18,270 nucleotides of DNA from Pavlovales sp. CCMP2436 (GCA_026770615.1 MU631672.1:91978-110247), one strand, 5' to 3'. Positions 1 through 8,960 are shown, counted from the first letter of the stretch. Translations and numbers: made by a program. The notes: a model not told the origin generated them from the letters alone.

Positions 1-126
1 GCGCGGTGGCGCCCAAGCTAGCGCAGCCGACTAAGGCACGCAGCAGGCAATGGGCGACGCAGCGCTCAGACCAGCAAAACATTCAGAACAGTCAGACGCC
101 AGCTTGAATCCCTATCAGTCAATATA
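1..126 (+). repeat. Left terminal inverted repeat, 126 bp
   Basis: Base-for-base reverse complement of 2780-2905; the match stops at 127/2779. It may continue left of the window. Perfect identity suggests recent insertion or gene conversion between the ends. Confidence 0.9.
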
Positions 127-163
127 AGTATGTCTTGAATCCCTATTAGTAATATAAGTATAC
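103..163 (+). repeat. Short imperfect tandem repeat, 2 units of about 30 bp
   Basis: The motif CTTGAATCCCTAT followed by an AGT...AATATAAGTAT block occurs at 103 and again at 134. The first unit lies mostly inside the left TIR and the second just outside it. The following 190-305 is T/A-rich with repeated TTATTAGATT-like words and contains no gene. Confidence 0.7.
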
Positions 164-340
164 GACAAGGTACGGGCACCGTACCATAGTGCCGTAAAAT
201 ATAAGTATTTTTATTCATTTATCAGTATTTGTTAGATTTTATTAGTTTTTTATTAGATTTATTAGTTATTTATTACTTTTTATTAGATTTGTCAGTGCTT
301 TGTTTGATTTTACGTGTACCGTTTAACAAACCAGTCGTCT

Positions 341-1668
341 ATGGCGAAGCGAAAGCACATTTCCGTGCTCCACCTGGGGTGCGCGCATGCGCTAGGCGCC
401 TCCGAGTACTGCACGCTGATCGGATGCACGAGCGACGACACCAAAGGCACGGCCTCGGCCTCGCCGGACGTGGAGCCCGCGCGCCAAGCGGCTTCCCGTG
501 CGACGAGCCGAGCTGCGAGTACTCGCGCCACTAAAGCGGGCAATCTTGCGAGGCACAAGCGCACGCACAGCGGCGAGCGGCCGTTCCCGTGCGACGATCC
601 GGGCTGCGAGTACAGCGCCGCTACATCGAGCCACCTCACGGCGCACAAGCGCACGCACAGCGGCGCTCGCGGGCGCACACGTGCGACGAGCCAGACTGCG
701 AGTACCGGGCAACTCAGCCGGGCCACCTCACGGCGCACAAGCGCACGCACAGCGGCGAGCGGCCATTTCCGTGCGACGAGCCGGGCTGCGAGTACAGCGC
801 CACTACTGCGAGCAACCTCACGACACATAAGCGCACGCACAGCGGCGAGCGGCCGTACGCGTGCGACGAGCCCGGCTGCGAGTACCGGGCAACTCAGCCG
901 GGCAGCCTCAAGGCACATAAGCGCACGCACAGCGGCGAGCGGGCGACGGGCAGCTCCCCCCCCCTGTGCCACGCCCTCTCTTCGCTCGAGCTGGACGTTA
1001 ACACCGATCTGGCGCTGCTCGCCGTCCTGGTGCACTGCGAGCTCGAGCCGGCGGACTCGGTTTACGTCTTCTGTACCAACCAGGTGTCGGTCGACGCGTC
1101 GGCCGAGCAGATCGACAGCGCGATGTGGGCAGAGTGCGCCGGTTTCCTCGGGCAGAGTCGGGCGCGACGAGTCGCTACGTACTCTGACGGCACGACGATC
1201 ACGGGAACCAGGCTGCGCGATAGCGGCAAAGCGGCCGTGTACCTGCTGGCGGCGTCCGACACAGACGACGCTGGCGGGCACTACGGCATCGAGGGCAGGC
1301 TGCAGCGGCGACTCTCTGCCGCGAACGGCAATAAATGGGGCGTGCAGACGGGAGGCGCACTGCTCATGCGCTCTGCCAGCCACCGCCATGGCACGCTGCG
1401 GCCGGGCAAACTCAAGGTCGCGGCGCTGCTTGTCCTCAAGGGCGGGCTGGGATCCTGCTCGACGCGGGGGGGGGACGTGAGCCGCCAGTGGGGGTGGGGG
1501 GCGGACGCGATCGAGGGCAGCACTCTTCCGCGCCTCGAGCTTCCCGAGGTCTCTCCCAAGCGCGCCTACGACGACAAGGGGGGGGCCTCGCTCTCCTTGG
1601 GCCACGGGAGTGCTGGTTTGGGATCCGGACGAGCCCCAGATCTGAGCTCAGCTCTGGGTTTTTTTTAA
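341..1668 (+). pseudogene. C2H2 zinc-finger protein, five fingers, frame-broken
   Basis: Five TFIIIA-type fingers (C-x4-C-x12-H-x3-H, core CDEPGCEY, linker HKRTHSGERP) lie at 499-568, 590-658, 682-750, 772-840 and 862-930. Such fingers normally bind DNA or RNA. The last three are spaced exactly 90 bp (30 residues), while the first two intervals are 91 and 92 bp. The frame therefore shifts by one base inside finger 1 and by two bases between fingers 2 and 3, and the two shifts cancel. The first plausible ATG (341) is in the frame of finger 2, whereas fingers 1 and 3-5 share another frame. After the fingers an unrecognised domain runs open to a TAA at 1666-1668. It is either a decayed gene or contains sequencing indels. 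It lies inside the long-TIR element and may be element-encoded or captured host DNA. Confidence 0.7.
499..930 (+). repeat. Tandem zinc-finger repeat, 90-bp period, five units
   Basis: Units start at the first cysteine codon: 499, 590, 682, 772, 862. The first two spacings deviate from 90 by +1 and +2. Units are highly similar at the nucleotide level, indicating recent tandem expansion. Confidence 0.85.
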
Positions 1669-1893
1669 ACGAACCAACTCCGAATGACCGAATCCGTCAT
1701 TTTTTCCGCCTAGTTGTGCTTCGTAGGTCGCCCGACTGGGTGCTCCGACGCGCCAGAATCGTGGCACGACCTCCTCGGGGGTCTGGGAGCGGAGCACACC
1801 CAGACAGGAACTCGTGTCTTTTTAAAATCTGAGCTTTCGACGAATTTTGATGGTGTTCCTATGGTTTAACCTGCCGTCCGAGCTGGCAGCTCC

Positions 1894-2451
1894 ATGGTGT
1901 ACCTGATCCCGCCCGGCCGAACCCGCCACCACGAGGCGGATAAGGCCGCCTTCCTGGTGGAGGGGCGAACGCGCGCACCTGGGACGTACCGCGGGCACCC
2001 GGTCCAGCAGGCATCGCGAGGCGGCGAGCTGCCCGAGCGGCCGTCGTCGGCGCACCCGCTCGATACGGGGGTGACCGTTCGCCGGAGGCTCGCCGGCGAT
2101 CTGCCGGCTGCTCTAGGTTTAGGCCTAGAGCGCACGGCGGGCTTCTCCCGCATCGTCGGCCCGCAGGATGCGAACACACGGAGGGACGCGCCGCCCGCGC
2201 TAACGGCTGGCGAGCGCGCGACTGCCAGGGCCGCGCTCGTCGGCAGTCTCGACCATGCGATCGTCCAGCTTCAAGCGCACATCTCGGTGTCCACCGCATT
2301 CCACACGATGCTGCGAAGAGCGGAGCGGGAGGAGAGAGACCGCGGTCGACCGCGCCTATTCCCCGACTCCTCCTTGCCACCCTCCCTGGCCTGTGTGGAG
2401 GGCGCTCGATGGACTGGAGGCCTGGGTCTGATCGGGACTGACATTAACTGA
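1894..2451 (+). CDS. Hypothetical protein, 185 aa, inside the long-TIR element
   Basis: An ATG-started ORF ending in TGA, with G or C at most third codon positions over its first two thirds, as in the clear genes of this window. No family is recognised. The sequence is Arg/Ala-rich, with a charged helical stretch near residues 140-155. The in-frame upstream stop lies in the sequence just before 1870, so an upstream exon is possible but not required. It sits in the same orientation as the zinc-finger gene and may be a second ORF of the element. The region between them (1669-1893) has a T-run after the zinc-finger stop and no evident gene. Antisense ORFs here look like GC-rich shadows. Confidence 0.4.
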   Translation: MVYLIPPGRTRHHEADKAAFLVEGRTRAPGTYRGHPVQQASRGGELPERPSSAHPLDTGVTVRRRLAGDLPAALGLGLERTAGFSRIVGPQDANTRRDAPPALTAGERATARAALVGSLDHAIVQLQAHISVSTAFHTMLRRAEREERDRGRPRLFPDSSLPPSLACVEGARWTGGLGLIGTDIN

Positions 2452-2779
2452 CACCCACTGGCCATCGATCTGAACCCATCACACAGCACGGCCAACACTT
2501 TTACATGCTTGCCATTAGAGACAGCAAGGTTAGAAAGGTGTTACTGCAAGGGCTTATAGGTGGCCGCGGCGGCCGCGGCGGACAGGGCACACGCACCTAA
2601 ATGGACGTTAGCGTTGTGTGTGTGGGGGGGGAGGGGGTGGGGGAACCTGTGGCAATTGCTACGAGTTCACCATCAACCTCACCTCTACCACCACCATCCC
2701 TGCTGCCAGGACTAACAGTAACGTCTGACGTCGACCAAGTCAGTGAGTGAACAACACCTGTTGAACCATGCTGAGCCGC
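2452..2779. other. Non-coding subterminal region of the long-TIR element
   Basis: No ORF with coding character. It contains a GGCCGCGGC repeat near 2560-2580 and a GT-run followed by a G-run (about 2613-2643) that could form G-quadruplex DNA. Bases about 2690-2783 reappear, reverse-complemented and nearly identical, at 15072-15160. Confidence 0.6.
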
Positions 2780-2905
2780 TATATTGACTGATAGGGATTC
2801 AAGCTGGCGTCTGACTGTTCTGAATGTTTTGCTGGTCTGAGCGCTGCGTCGCCCATTGCCTGCTGCGTGCCTTAGTCGGCTGCGCTAGCTTGGGCGCCAC
2901 CGCGC
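2780..2905 (-). repeat. Right terminal inverted repeat, 126 bp
   Basis: Exact reverse complement of 1-126. Thirty bases of it (2789-2818) also occur in direct orientation at 12060-12089. Confidence 0.9.
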
Positions 2906-3302
2906 GTGCCGATGGATCTCCGGTAGTGTGCCCGGGCAAGGGCGTTTAGGGAGATGATCTGATGGTTGCTGTTTGTCGTGTTCCCCCGCTGGGCAGCGAT
3001 CGGGGATATATAGTCACCCAGGCAAGCCCGATCAGCCCCCCACCCAAGAGAGCCAGGAGTGGCACTGGCCGGGTTGTTATTACTATCGGGGTACCTAACG
3101 CTAGGACTAACACCTCACTACCCAAACCAGCGGGCCCACGGGCAGCAGGAAGAAAGGCTAGTAGAGCACAAAAAGCCCCTACAGACAAGGGTGCACCCGA
3201 CTTTGAGCAATAGCGCCCGGGCGTGCCCAAAAAAAATTAGGCCTTTTTCAAGTTTTTTAGGTCTTTATTCAAAATTTTGGGAGTAAATCAAGTTTCTGCA
3301 AG
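2906..3302. other. Right flank of the long-TIR element, no supported gene
   Basis: An ATG-started 83-codon ORF at 2962-3213 lacks clear third-position bias and resembles nothing I recognise. The word GCGCCCGGGCGT occurs twice (near 3211 and 3313) around an A/T-rich stretch at 3225-3300 that could be an intron ending at a TTCTGCAAG acceptor. Confidence 0.4.
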
Positions 3303-4409
3303 CAAAAAGCACGCGCCCGGGCGTAAGCTCAAGCACGATGCGTGGACACGGTGGCTCGCGCGATGGCTCAGCCGGAAGCGCAAGCCGGAAGCGTTGCCCG
3401 TCGTCTCTAAGTCGAACCCCTGGACCATCGCAGGTGGTTCGACCAGCGCTCTCAAGGACAACGTTGGAGCGATCAGCACGGGTGGCAGCGCCGAGCGCAC
3501 GGCCGGCGGCGCAGGCGAGGAAGCGGGGGACAGCTCCGAGCGCGCGGCCGGTGGCGCAGGAGAGGGAGCGGGTGGCAGCGCGCAGCCAGAGCGTGTGGCC
3601 GGCAGGAACATTCCCAACCAATTCCTCGAGCTGATGGAGTACATGATTGCTTACCGATACAACCGTAAGCGCAGAGCGACTGTATTACGACTACCTGCGC
3701 CGCAGCGCTGACTCCCTTTGCCTGCCTCTCCCCTGTGCGCAGAGTCGGATACGGAGCGCGCTGGGCGCGACATTACGCTCTCGAAAAGCCTGATGCGCTC
3801 GTCGCTCGCCGACAACTCGCCGACAAGACCTTTGCGATGCTCGTCTGGGTCTCCTTTAACTCGCCGCCTGCCCATCAGCTCGACATGTCGCTGTTCGTCA
3901 GGGAGTGGAAGGTGAATGGCCACAAGGGCGCGCTGCACACTCAGGAGTGGGAAGACGCCGAGCGGCGTGTGCTCGCCCGCCTAAGGAGCGTGCGCAAGGC
4001 CACATTCTTAGGGGTTAAGGGCACATCCGGATCCGCTTTACATATACTTCCGGATCCGTGTCGCGGAGGGGTCAGAAGCGGATCCGTGGGGTCAGAAGCG
4101 GATCCGTACGGGGCAAATGCGGATTCGCGCGGATCCGCTTCTAGCCTACCGCGACGTCCGGGCCAACTCGGACAGCTTTTTGCAGCTTTCAGCCCGACAT
4201 TTACATCGCGGATCCGCTTTTCGCTCAGAAGCGCCGGTCGGATCCGCTTTTCGCTCAAGAGCGCGCGCGGATCCGCATTTGCCCCGTACGGATCCGCTTC
4301 TGACCCCACGAATTCGCTTCTGACCCCTCCGCGACACGGATCCGGAAGTATATGTAAAACGGATCCGGATGTGCCCTTAACCCCATTCTTAGGCATCCAG
4401 GATGTCTGA
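3303..4409 (+). CDS. Unrecognised two-exon gene with a MITE inserted in frame near its 3' end
   Basis: The frame is open from 3277 but has no ATG near its beginning. A TTCTGCAAG acceptor at 3301-3302 suggests an internal exon, so the true start is unknown. A donor at 3665 (C|GTAAGC) and an acceptor after 3744 (GCAGAG|TC) remove 80 bp and join two open frames exactly. Exon 1 has a basic N-terminal part and Gly/Ala/Glu-rich repeats (GGSAER, GGAGE types). Exon 2 starts with an aromatic, positively charged segment (GYGARWARHYALEKPDA) and a hydrophobic strand (TFAMLVWVSF). From 4011 to 4384 a foldback MITE lies in the frame. With its 7-bp duplication it adds 381 bp, exactly 127 codons without a stop, after which the frame resumes for four or five residues to the TGA. 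No family is recognised; it could be a transposon-borne gene. Confidence 0.42.
4011..4384. mobile_element. Foldback MITE rich in GGATCC, 7-bp target duplication
   Basis: About 120 bp at each end (4011-4130 and 4265-4384) are inverted repeats with only a few mismatches, starting GGGGTTAAGGGC. The direct repeat ATTCTTA flanks it at 4004-4010 and 4385-4391. Eleven GGATCC hexamers are present, mostly within CGGATCCG or GCGGATCC words, so the whole unit can fold into one long hairpin. It is open on both strands through most of its length and lies inside the second exon of the gene above. Confidence 0.88.
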
Positions 4410-4681
4410 AGTTAACGACCAGGCTTACTTGTGCCGTAACTACGAATAATAAAGTAAAATAAGCTCGCATACTGCTGACTAGTACAGGCTACAGAGCATC
4501 AAATGTTGATTAAATATATATGCAAAAATCATAAAATCCGTAATCAAGATTCGCGGGGCGCTACGCGCGCCTCATAGCCCCACCGCAGCGCAGTCGGCCT
4601 ACGGCCGACTGCCAAAAGAATCAAGTTTTCAAGATTATAATGGTGACCGAAAAAGCCGTATATAGCTAATGGGGTGCACCC
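4410..4681. other. Intergenic stretch with a perfect hairpin
   Basis: An A/T-rich stretch (4440-4540) is followed by a GC island (4545-4612) ending in a perfect hairpin at 4591-4611: a 9-bp stem CAGTCGGCC / GGCCGACTG with a TAC loop. No gene is seen. The hairpin position upstream of a transposon-type OTU ORF is compatible with a mobile-element end, but no other end was found. Confidence 0.5.
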
Positions 4682-5239
4682 TTGCCTACAGAGGAAGAAG
4701 CCGTCACAATCACTGGAGATCTACGGACAAGCGAACCGGCTGGCAACCTGAGAGCGCTACTGGCAAGTGTAAACCTAACCCACGCAAGCATACAAGGTGA
4801 TGGAAACTGCCTCCCCTACGTTGTGCTGAGAAGCGCAGGAAGGATGGTTAGCTGGGAGGCAGCCATAGCACTACGAAATGCAACAATCACACATGCCCGC
4901 AGCCTCCCGCAACACATCCAGGAACAGTTGAATCTACGCAGACCGGAGAACGTAGGTGACCCTCTCGGCAATAACCTTGACCACCGGCTAATCCGTAACG
5001 TTTGGCCAATCGAAGCGCAAGCAAAGTACGGGCCGCCTCACTTCGGACCAAATCAGGCAGCATGGATGAACGATAACATGCTCCACGGCATCGCTACATG
5101 CGCAGGCAAAGATGTGGTTCTGATCAAGATACTGGAGCAGGGGCAAGTGCATAAATTCATCGCTATATACCGCGCCGAGCCTCTGAACGGCCTCTTACCA
5201 TACAGCGCAAACGGGAACGGGTGGACAGCCCGGCCTTGA
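4682..5239 (+). CDS. Partial OTU-like cysteine protease domain
   Basis: The frame carries the OTU signature D-G-N-C in IQGDGNCLPYVVL (about residues 38-50), the catalytic Asp/Cys box of ovarian-tumour deubiquitinases, followed by a helical segment as in that fold. The C-terminal catalytic His block is not evident: the ORF stops about 20 residues after a strand (QVHKFIAIY) that may precede it. No ATG lies between the upstream in-frame TAA (4667) and the domain, so the 5' end is missing or spliced from elsewhere. A TTGCCTACAG acceptor just before 4691 is possible. Base composition is less GC-rich at third positions than in the other genes, which suggests transfer. OTU domains are common passengers of Helitrons and other large eukaryotic transposons. 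Probably a truncated transposon fragment. Confidence 0.5.
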   Translation: MPTEEEAVTITGDLRTSEPAGNLRALLASVNLTHASIQGDGNCLPYVVLRSAGRMVSWEAAIALRNATITHARSLPQHIQEQLNLRRPENVGDPLGNNLDHRLIRNVWPIEAQAKYGPPHFGPNQAAWMNDNMLHGIATCAGKDVVLIKILEQGQVHKFIAIYRAEPLNGLLPYSANGNGWTARP

Positions 5240-5314
5240 GCTAACGTAAAATCCTTACCTGAGCTTATCGCAGAGTCGCGCAACGGAGGAAGGATGATAT
5301 GCGTTTATTATGAT

Positions 5315-5460
5315 GTTATGTTATGATGCCCCTTCTACCGCCTGGGGCGCAGTCTCTGCGTCCAGGAGGCCCCGGGTGTCAGCGTCTGAGCGTCAATCTG
5401 CTGAGCTTTAGCGTCACCTTGCGGTGGTACCAAAGCGCCGACAGAGCTTCGAGCAGGCGA
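5315..5460 (+). repeat. Dispersed repeat, copy 1 (pairs with 14457-14612)
   Basis: Nearly identical to 14457-14612, differing by single bases and small indels. Begins GTTATGTTATGATGCC and ends GAGCAGGCGA. It contains a potential stem-loop (CCTGGGGCGCAG / CTGCGTCCAGG with one bulge). No coding potential is evident and no target duplication was found. Confidence 0.8.
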
Positions 5461-5526
5461 TATCGTTCGGGTTTTCTTGAAAATGGATTTCACGTCCGGT
5501 AGTCTCGTCAGTTTGCGCCAGGATGC

Positions 5527-8240
5527 GGCTATGGCTCAGGTCACCCCCGGACAGCTCTCAAGTGGGCGAAGACCATTAAACCGGGTTGAGAGCATTCCTG
5601 AAGGGCTATGCCGAAATTTGAAGTGTTTATTGGTCGGTCTCGACGAGCTCTACTTTGAATATTTCTCAAAATCTCTGTAAGTCTTCATGGGCGGGCAAGG
5701 GATCAATAACTAACGCGCGCCGATTTTAAACATGGTTTGAACCGTTTTTAAAACCCTACCATCGCTCTGGATCGGTCCAGACTCGCAGCATCCGCCCCGG
5801 GCGCCGCGATGTCGCTCCGCTGGCCGGAGCCGCTCGAAGAGCCGTCGGCACAAGCGTTGATGACCTCCTGGTGCGCTTGTGCAAGGTGGACAATGTTTTC
5901 TCTGCGGAGACGGGGGGGCGCGCTGGCGCGCGCGAGTACGTCCAGGTGTCGCTCGGCTGCTGCAGGGCGGTGGACCCAACGAAGCGGATGCAGGCGTGAG
6001 CACGCTGATTGCGTACACGCACGCTGGCCGCCCGACAAAGGGTGTGCGCTCTGCTGCCGCGCCGATCGGCACGCCCGCTGAGGAAGCCGCAGTGGCCGGG
6101 TTGTCTGGGCGGGCTGCTGGGGTCAGTGGGACTCGTCAGTTCGCGGCCCTCCGGCGACCACCTGTTCGGCTAGCGCCTTCTGCGCGCGCCGAGCGGAAAG
6201 ACAAGCTTTCCGCTGCTGACGTGGCCAAAGTACACGCCATCTTCTACGACAACGGTGTGGTCAGCCCGTGCACGCGCGACCGCGTGAGAAGGCGCGTCGG
6301 CCCCAACCTTTGGCAAGTCGCGCAGGCGCTGGTCGCGATGTAGACTATGGACGCACTCTTCTCGCAGTTCCAGACCGAGAACGTCCTCTGCGGCACGGCG
6401 CTCAGCTATTCATCCTTTAAAAAGCTCGCGCCGTGGAACCTCCGGCGCATCAAACGCGAGACATGTTTGTGCCGTACTTGCGAACAGTACAAATGCTATC
6501 ACGACGCAATGGACACGGTGCCCGCCATCTTCTCCCTCCCAGACACAACGCCCGCCGCATCGCCCGCTGCGGAAGCGTCTGCAGCAACAAACGCATCACC
6601 CGCTGTGGGAGCGCCCGCCGCAGCACCTGCATCGCCCGCGGCTGATGCGCCAGCTGCCTTGCTTGGCAATGCTTGCTCAGACTACTCGAGCAAAGTCAGC
6701 CGCCTGCTCGAATTCTGCAGGCTCGAGTCCAAGCGCGAACAGGTAATATCCTTTTATGTGTGTGTGTGTTCAGTGTGTGTTGGAGGAGGGGGCGGGGGGG
6801 GGGGGTTCTGACTCTGTTATGCTATACTATATTTTTATGTGCGGTACCTACGGTGTGGATTAGTTATTACATTATGTGCTTTTCGAATACCTTCGATAGC
6901 TATGTCTTCTTCGTCGTCGTCTTCTTCTTCTATGTTGCGATTATTCTTAACTTGTTATTTGTATATATTCTAATTCTTATCTTGATTTTATATTTGATCA
7001 GGCCGACTCTCTCGTGTGCGGCGGGTGCGTTGCGGAGGCGGCCGAGGCCTGCGTCAACAACACGTGTTCGAGCTGCGGGTTTGGGGCACTTTGGAGCAGC
7101 CCTGGCGATGGGCTGCGGGCGCAAATCGTAGACAGCGACGGCCACATGCGCGCAGATGCGGCTCCCGAGTGGTCCACGCAGATCAAGTGGGACACGTACA
7201 CGAGCACCTCGTCCGAAGCGTCCGCCGCGCCATGGGACGGGGACGGCGACGCGGACCCAACTCCGTCGGGGGACAAGGAGCCTATGCGCCAACAGAGGAC
7301 GGCCACACTCGTGGATTTCTTCGACGAATTTGAACAGCTGCCGGCGCGCAAGTTCGTTGAGCACAGACGGATCCTCTCCGAGCTCAAGCGCGGATCCAAG
7401 CAGCTCCACGAGCTACTTGCGCCAGGCTGGCTCATCCTAGACGTCGACTGGACCGAGAACTGCACCCTCGTCGGCCAACGCGAGATCCAGTCTGAGTACT
7501 GGACCACCAAGCAGTTCAGTCTGTTTATTGCAATCATGCGCTTCCTCTCCACGGCCGCTTGGGTCGACCGCTCGGGCCTCATCAAGGTGGGTGAGGAGGT
7601 AGGCGCCGCCACGCGCCACCACCGCTTGCCGCCGCCGCACTGCGCCGCCGCCGCACGCCGCCGCCGCGCGCCGCCGCCGCGTGCCGCCAGGTAGATCGTG
7701 GCTGTCTGCTCTGACTGTTACCCACCCTGCCGACCCCGAGGGCATGCATTTCGTCGAGTGGGACCCTGTGGCTGCCGGCAACGACCCCGACGCCCGCTTT
7801 GTCCTCAACTCGACCGAGGTGCGCGCCGTCAACGTGAAGCTCGTTGGTGTCCCGCTTGTCGTCAGTCGGGCGCGCCGGTCGGGCGTGCAGCCGCGCGCGC
7901 CCGAGGCGCCGACGATCTGGGAGCTTCCCCGCAAAGCTCACGGCGAGATCCTCGCCACTCTGTGGTGATGGACGCTGCTGGTGAGCACCTTGCACGCGGC
8001 GCGAGTTCCGTCACGCACGTTGATTTAAGCTCCGCAGTACTGTCGCATGTAATTTTAACACTTTTTCATATGTAATTTTAATAGTGCAAGTTAGTTAACG
8101 GGATTTGAGTATCTCGGGAAAAAAAAGTGGGAAGCCAATTTTTTAGTAATGTTCAGGAAATCCTGGCCACTTTTCGCGTTTGGCTTCGCGAATTAGGTTG
8201 GATGGTCTTCCCCTGTCCGAGGGGGACCTGAGCCATAGCC
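5527..8240 (+). mobile_element. 2.7-kb DNA transposon carrying a transposase-like gene, 4-bp TSD
   Basis: The left end starts GGCTATGGCTCAGGTC and the right end is its reverse complement (8225-8240). Both continue with a shared CGGACAG and GAAGACCAT block, giving imperfect TIRs of about 40-50 bp. The flanks are a direct ATGC at 5523-5526 and 8241-8244. The right subterminal 90 bp also resembles the end of the MITE at 12872-13344 (CTGGCCAC...TTCG block). A multi-exon transposase-like gene fills the interior. The gene has damage and lacks recognisable later catalytic blocks, so this copy is probably immobile. The 4-bp duplication excludes hAT and Mutator habits and is compatible with several superfamilies (for example Sola or Ginger); I cannot assign one. 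Confidence 0.8.
5789..7968 (+). pseudogene. Transposase-like gene, four putative exons, interrupted
   Basis: Tentative exons are 5789-5995, 6127-6742, 7002-7586 and 7741-7968. The 6743-7001 intron (CAG|GTAATA to GATCAG|GCC, phase 0) is clear, 7587-7740 is plausible and 5996-6126 is weak. Recognisable blocks are a Cys cluster after KLAPWNLRR (CLCRTCEQYKC), a second Cys cluster opening the third exon (CGGC...CSSCGFGALW), and DVDWTENCTLVGQREIQSEY. The last matches the D-x-A/T-E-N...E-I-Q-S-x-Y-W block of a widespread class of eukaryotic transposase-like proteins, where the Asp may be the first of the catalytic triad. An in-frame TAG at 6341-6343 splits the conserved part. Later Asp/Glu blocks are not visible. 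The intron at 6743 has a GT-run and G-run, and the one at 7587 a GCC-repeat. The start codon is unknown; the window has no ATG in the first exon frame. Confidence 0.6.
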
Positions 8241-8325
8241 ATGCCTTGTCTTGTGCGGCCTTGCCCCAGCTCGTCGAGACGCCAATGCCGACTGCTTGCG
8301 CCTGTCAAGGTTGAAGCCGACGTTG

Positions 8326-8960
8326 GGCTATAGCTCAGGTCACCCCCGGTCAGAGGACGACCATCCTGAGCGCTTAGCCGAAGACAACAACGAAATGTGG
8401 CCATAAACATTTTAAATAGATGTATCTGCAGTACATTCGTATCTAACTTTTTACAAAAATGGACACCCAATAACTAACTTGCCTCTTAAAATTACATACG
8501 AAAAATTCAAAATGCTATATACTGCATCCAAATTTTCTCATATTTGAAAATATGTCTTCGCTGTGCTAAGTACTGCATCCATCAATCCCCCATTTTAGAA
8601 AGACCACTTTGTTAGTTACTGATTTACTACCCCACGCATTCAAATTCACAAATTTCTGATATACGTATAGAATAGAGCTCTCCGAGACGAATCCAGCAAG
8701 CCTAGAGTGAGCTCTGTCTTCAATTATGGAGGCGCACAGTGCTCAGGATGGTCGTCCGGCTCTTAGAAAAGGCGTAACGTACGGGGATTATCCGTGGGGC
8801 CCGTGGGGCCCCGTGGGCCCCCGGGCTATGTGACAAGTTAGTTATATGTTAGTCGCATAGGCGCCTCCGGCGGGGCCCCCGGGGGCCCTGTGGGGCTTTC
8901 TAAGAGCCGGATGGTCGTCCCCCACTTGCGGACTGACCGGGGGTGGCCGAAGCCATAGCC
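8326..8960 (+). mobile_element. MITE copy A of the GGCTATGGC family, with nested insertion
   Basis: The ends are inverted repeats (GGCTATAGCTCAGGTCACCC left; reverse complement GGCTATGGCTTCGGCCACCC right), flanked by GTTG at 8322-8325 and 8961-8964. The A/T-rich interior (about 8390-8700) closely matches copies B and C. A 151-bp element interrupts it at 8758-8908. No ORF. Confidence 0.88.
8758..8908. mobile_element. Nested 151-bp MITE with 12-bp TIRs and 12-bp duplication
   Basis: Ends are perfect 12-bp inverted repeats (GGCTCTTAGAAA / TTTCTAAGAGCC). The host sequence GGATGGTCGTCC is repeated at 8746-8757 and 8909-8920. Copies B and C have it once, so they show the empty site. The interior is rich in GGGCCC palindromes. 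Confidence 0.88.

Larger units (their letters stand above)
1..2905 (+). mobile_element. DNA element with 126-bp terminal inverted repeats and a zinc-finger ORF
   Basis: The first 126 bases are an exact reverse complement of 2780-2905, so the interval is bounded by long perfect inverted repeats in the manner of a DNA transposon. Inside are a decayed C2H2 zinc-finger gene and a second GC3-rich ORF. The left end coincides with the start of the window, so the repeat may extend further and no target duplication can be tested. No transposase with a recognisable DDE signature is seen. Fragments of this element recur elsewhere: 30 bp of the TIR at 12060-12089, and about 86 bp of the subterminal region inverted at 15073-15158. 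A segmental inverted duplication rather than a transposon is a weaker alternative. The element's superfamily is not recognised. Confidence 0.72.

Noticed and set aside
499..930. Regular 90-bp repeat as a possible CRISPR-like or satellite array
   Set aside because: The repeat encodes C2H2 fingers with linker; there are no spacers of unrelated sequence.
310..1605. 431-codon minus-strand ORF opposite the zinc fingers
   Set aside because: Antisense shadow of a GC-rich tandem finger array; Arg/Ala/Val low-complexity translation and no motif.
2946..3230. Minus-strand ORF with hydrophobic, membrane-like segments
   Set aside because: No ATG-type context, no third-position bias and no family resemblance; hydrophobicity alone was not enough.
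3941..4396. Minus-strand ORF through the foldback MITE
   Set aside because: Explained by the palindromic nature of the MITE, which reads open on both strands.
5809..6081. ATG-started 90-codon ORF at the beginning of the transposase region
   Set aside because: A neighbouring frame (DVAPLAGAARRAVG...) has the stronger third-position bias and better continuity with the downstream exons.
6930..7612. Long minus-strand ORFs opposite the transposase exon
   Set aside because: They run through the intron acceptor and lack motifs; the plus strand has conserved blocks and splice sites.
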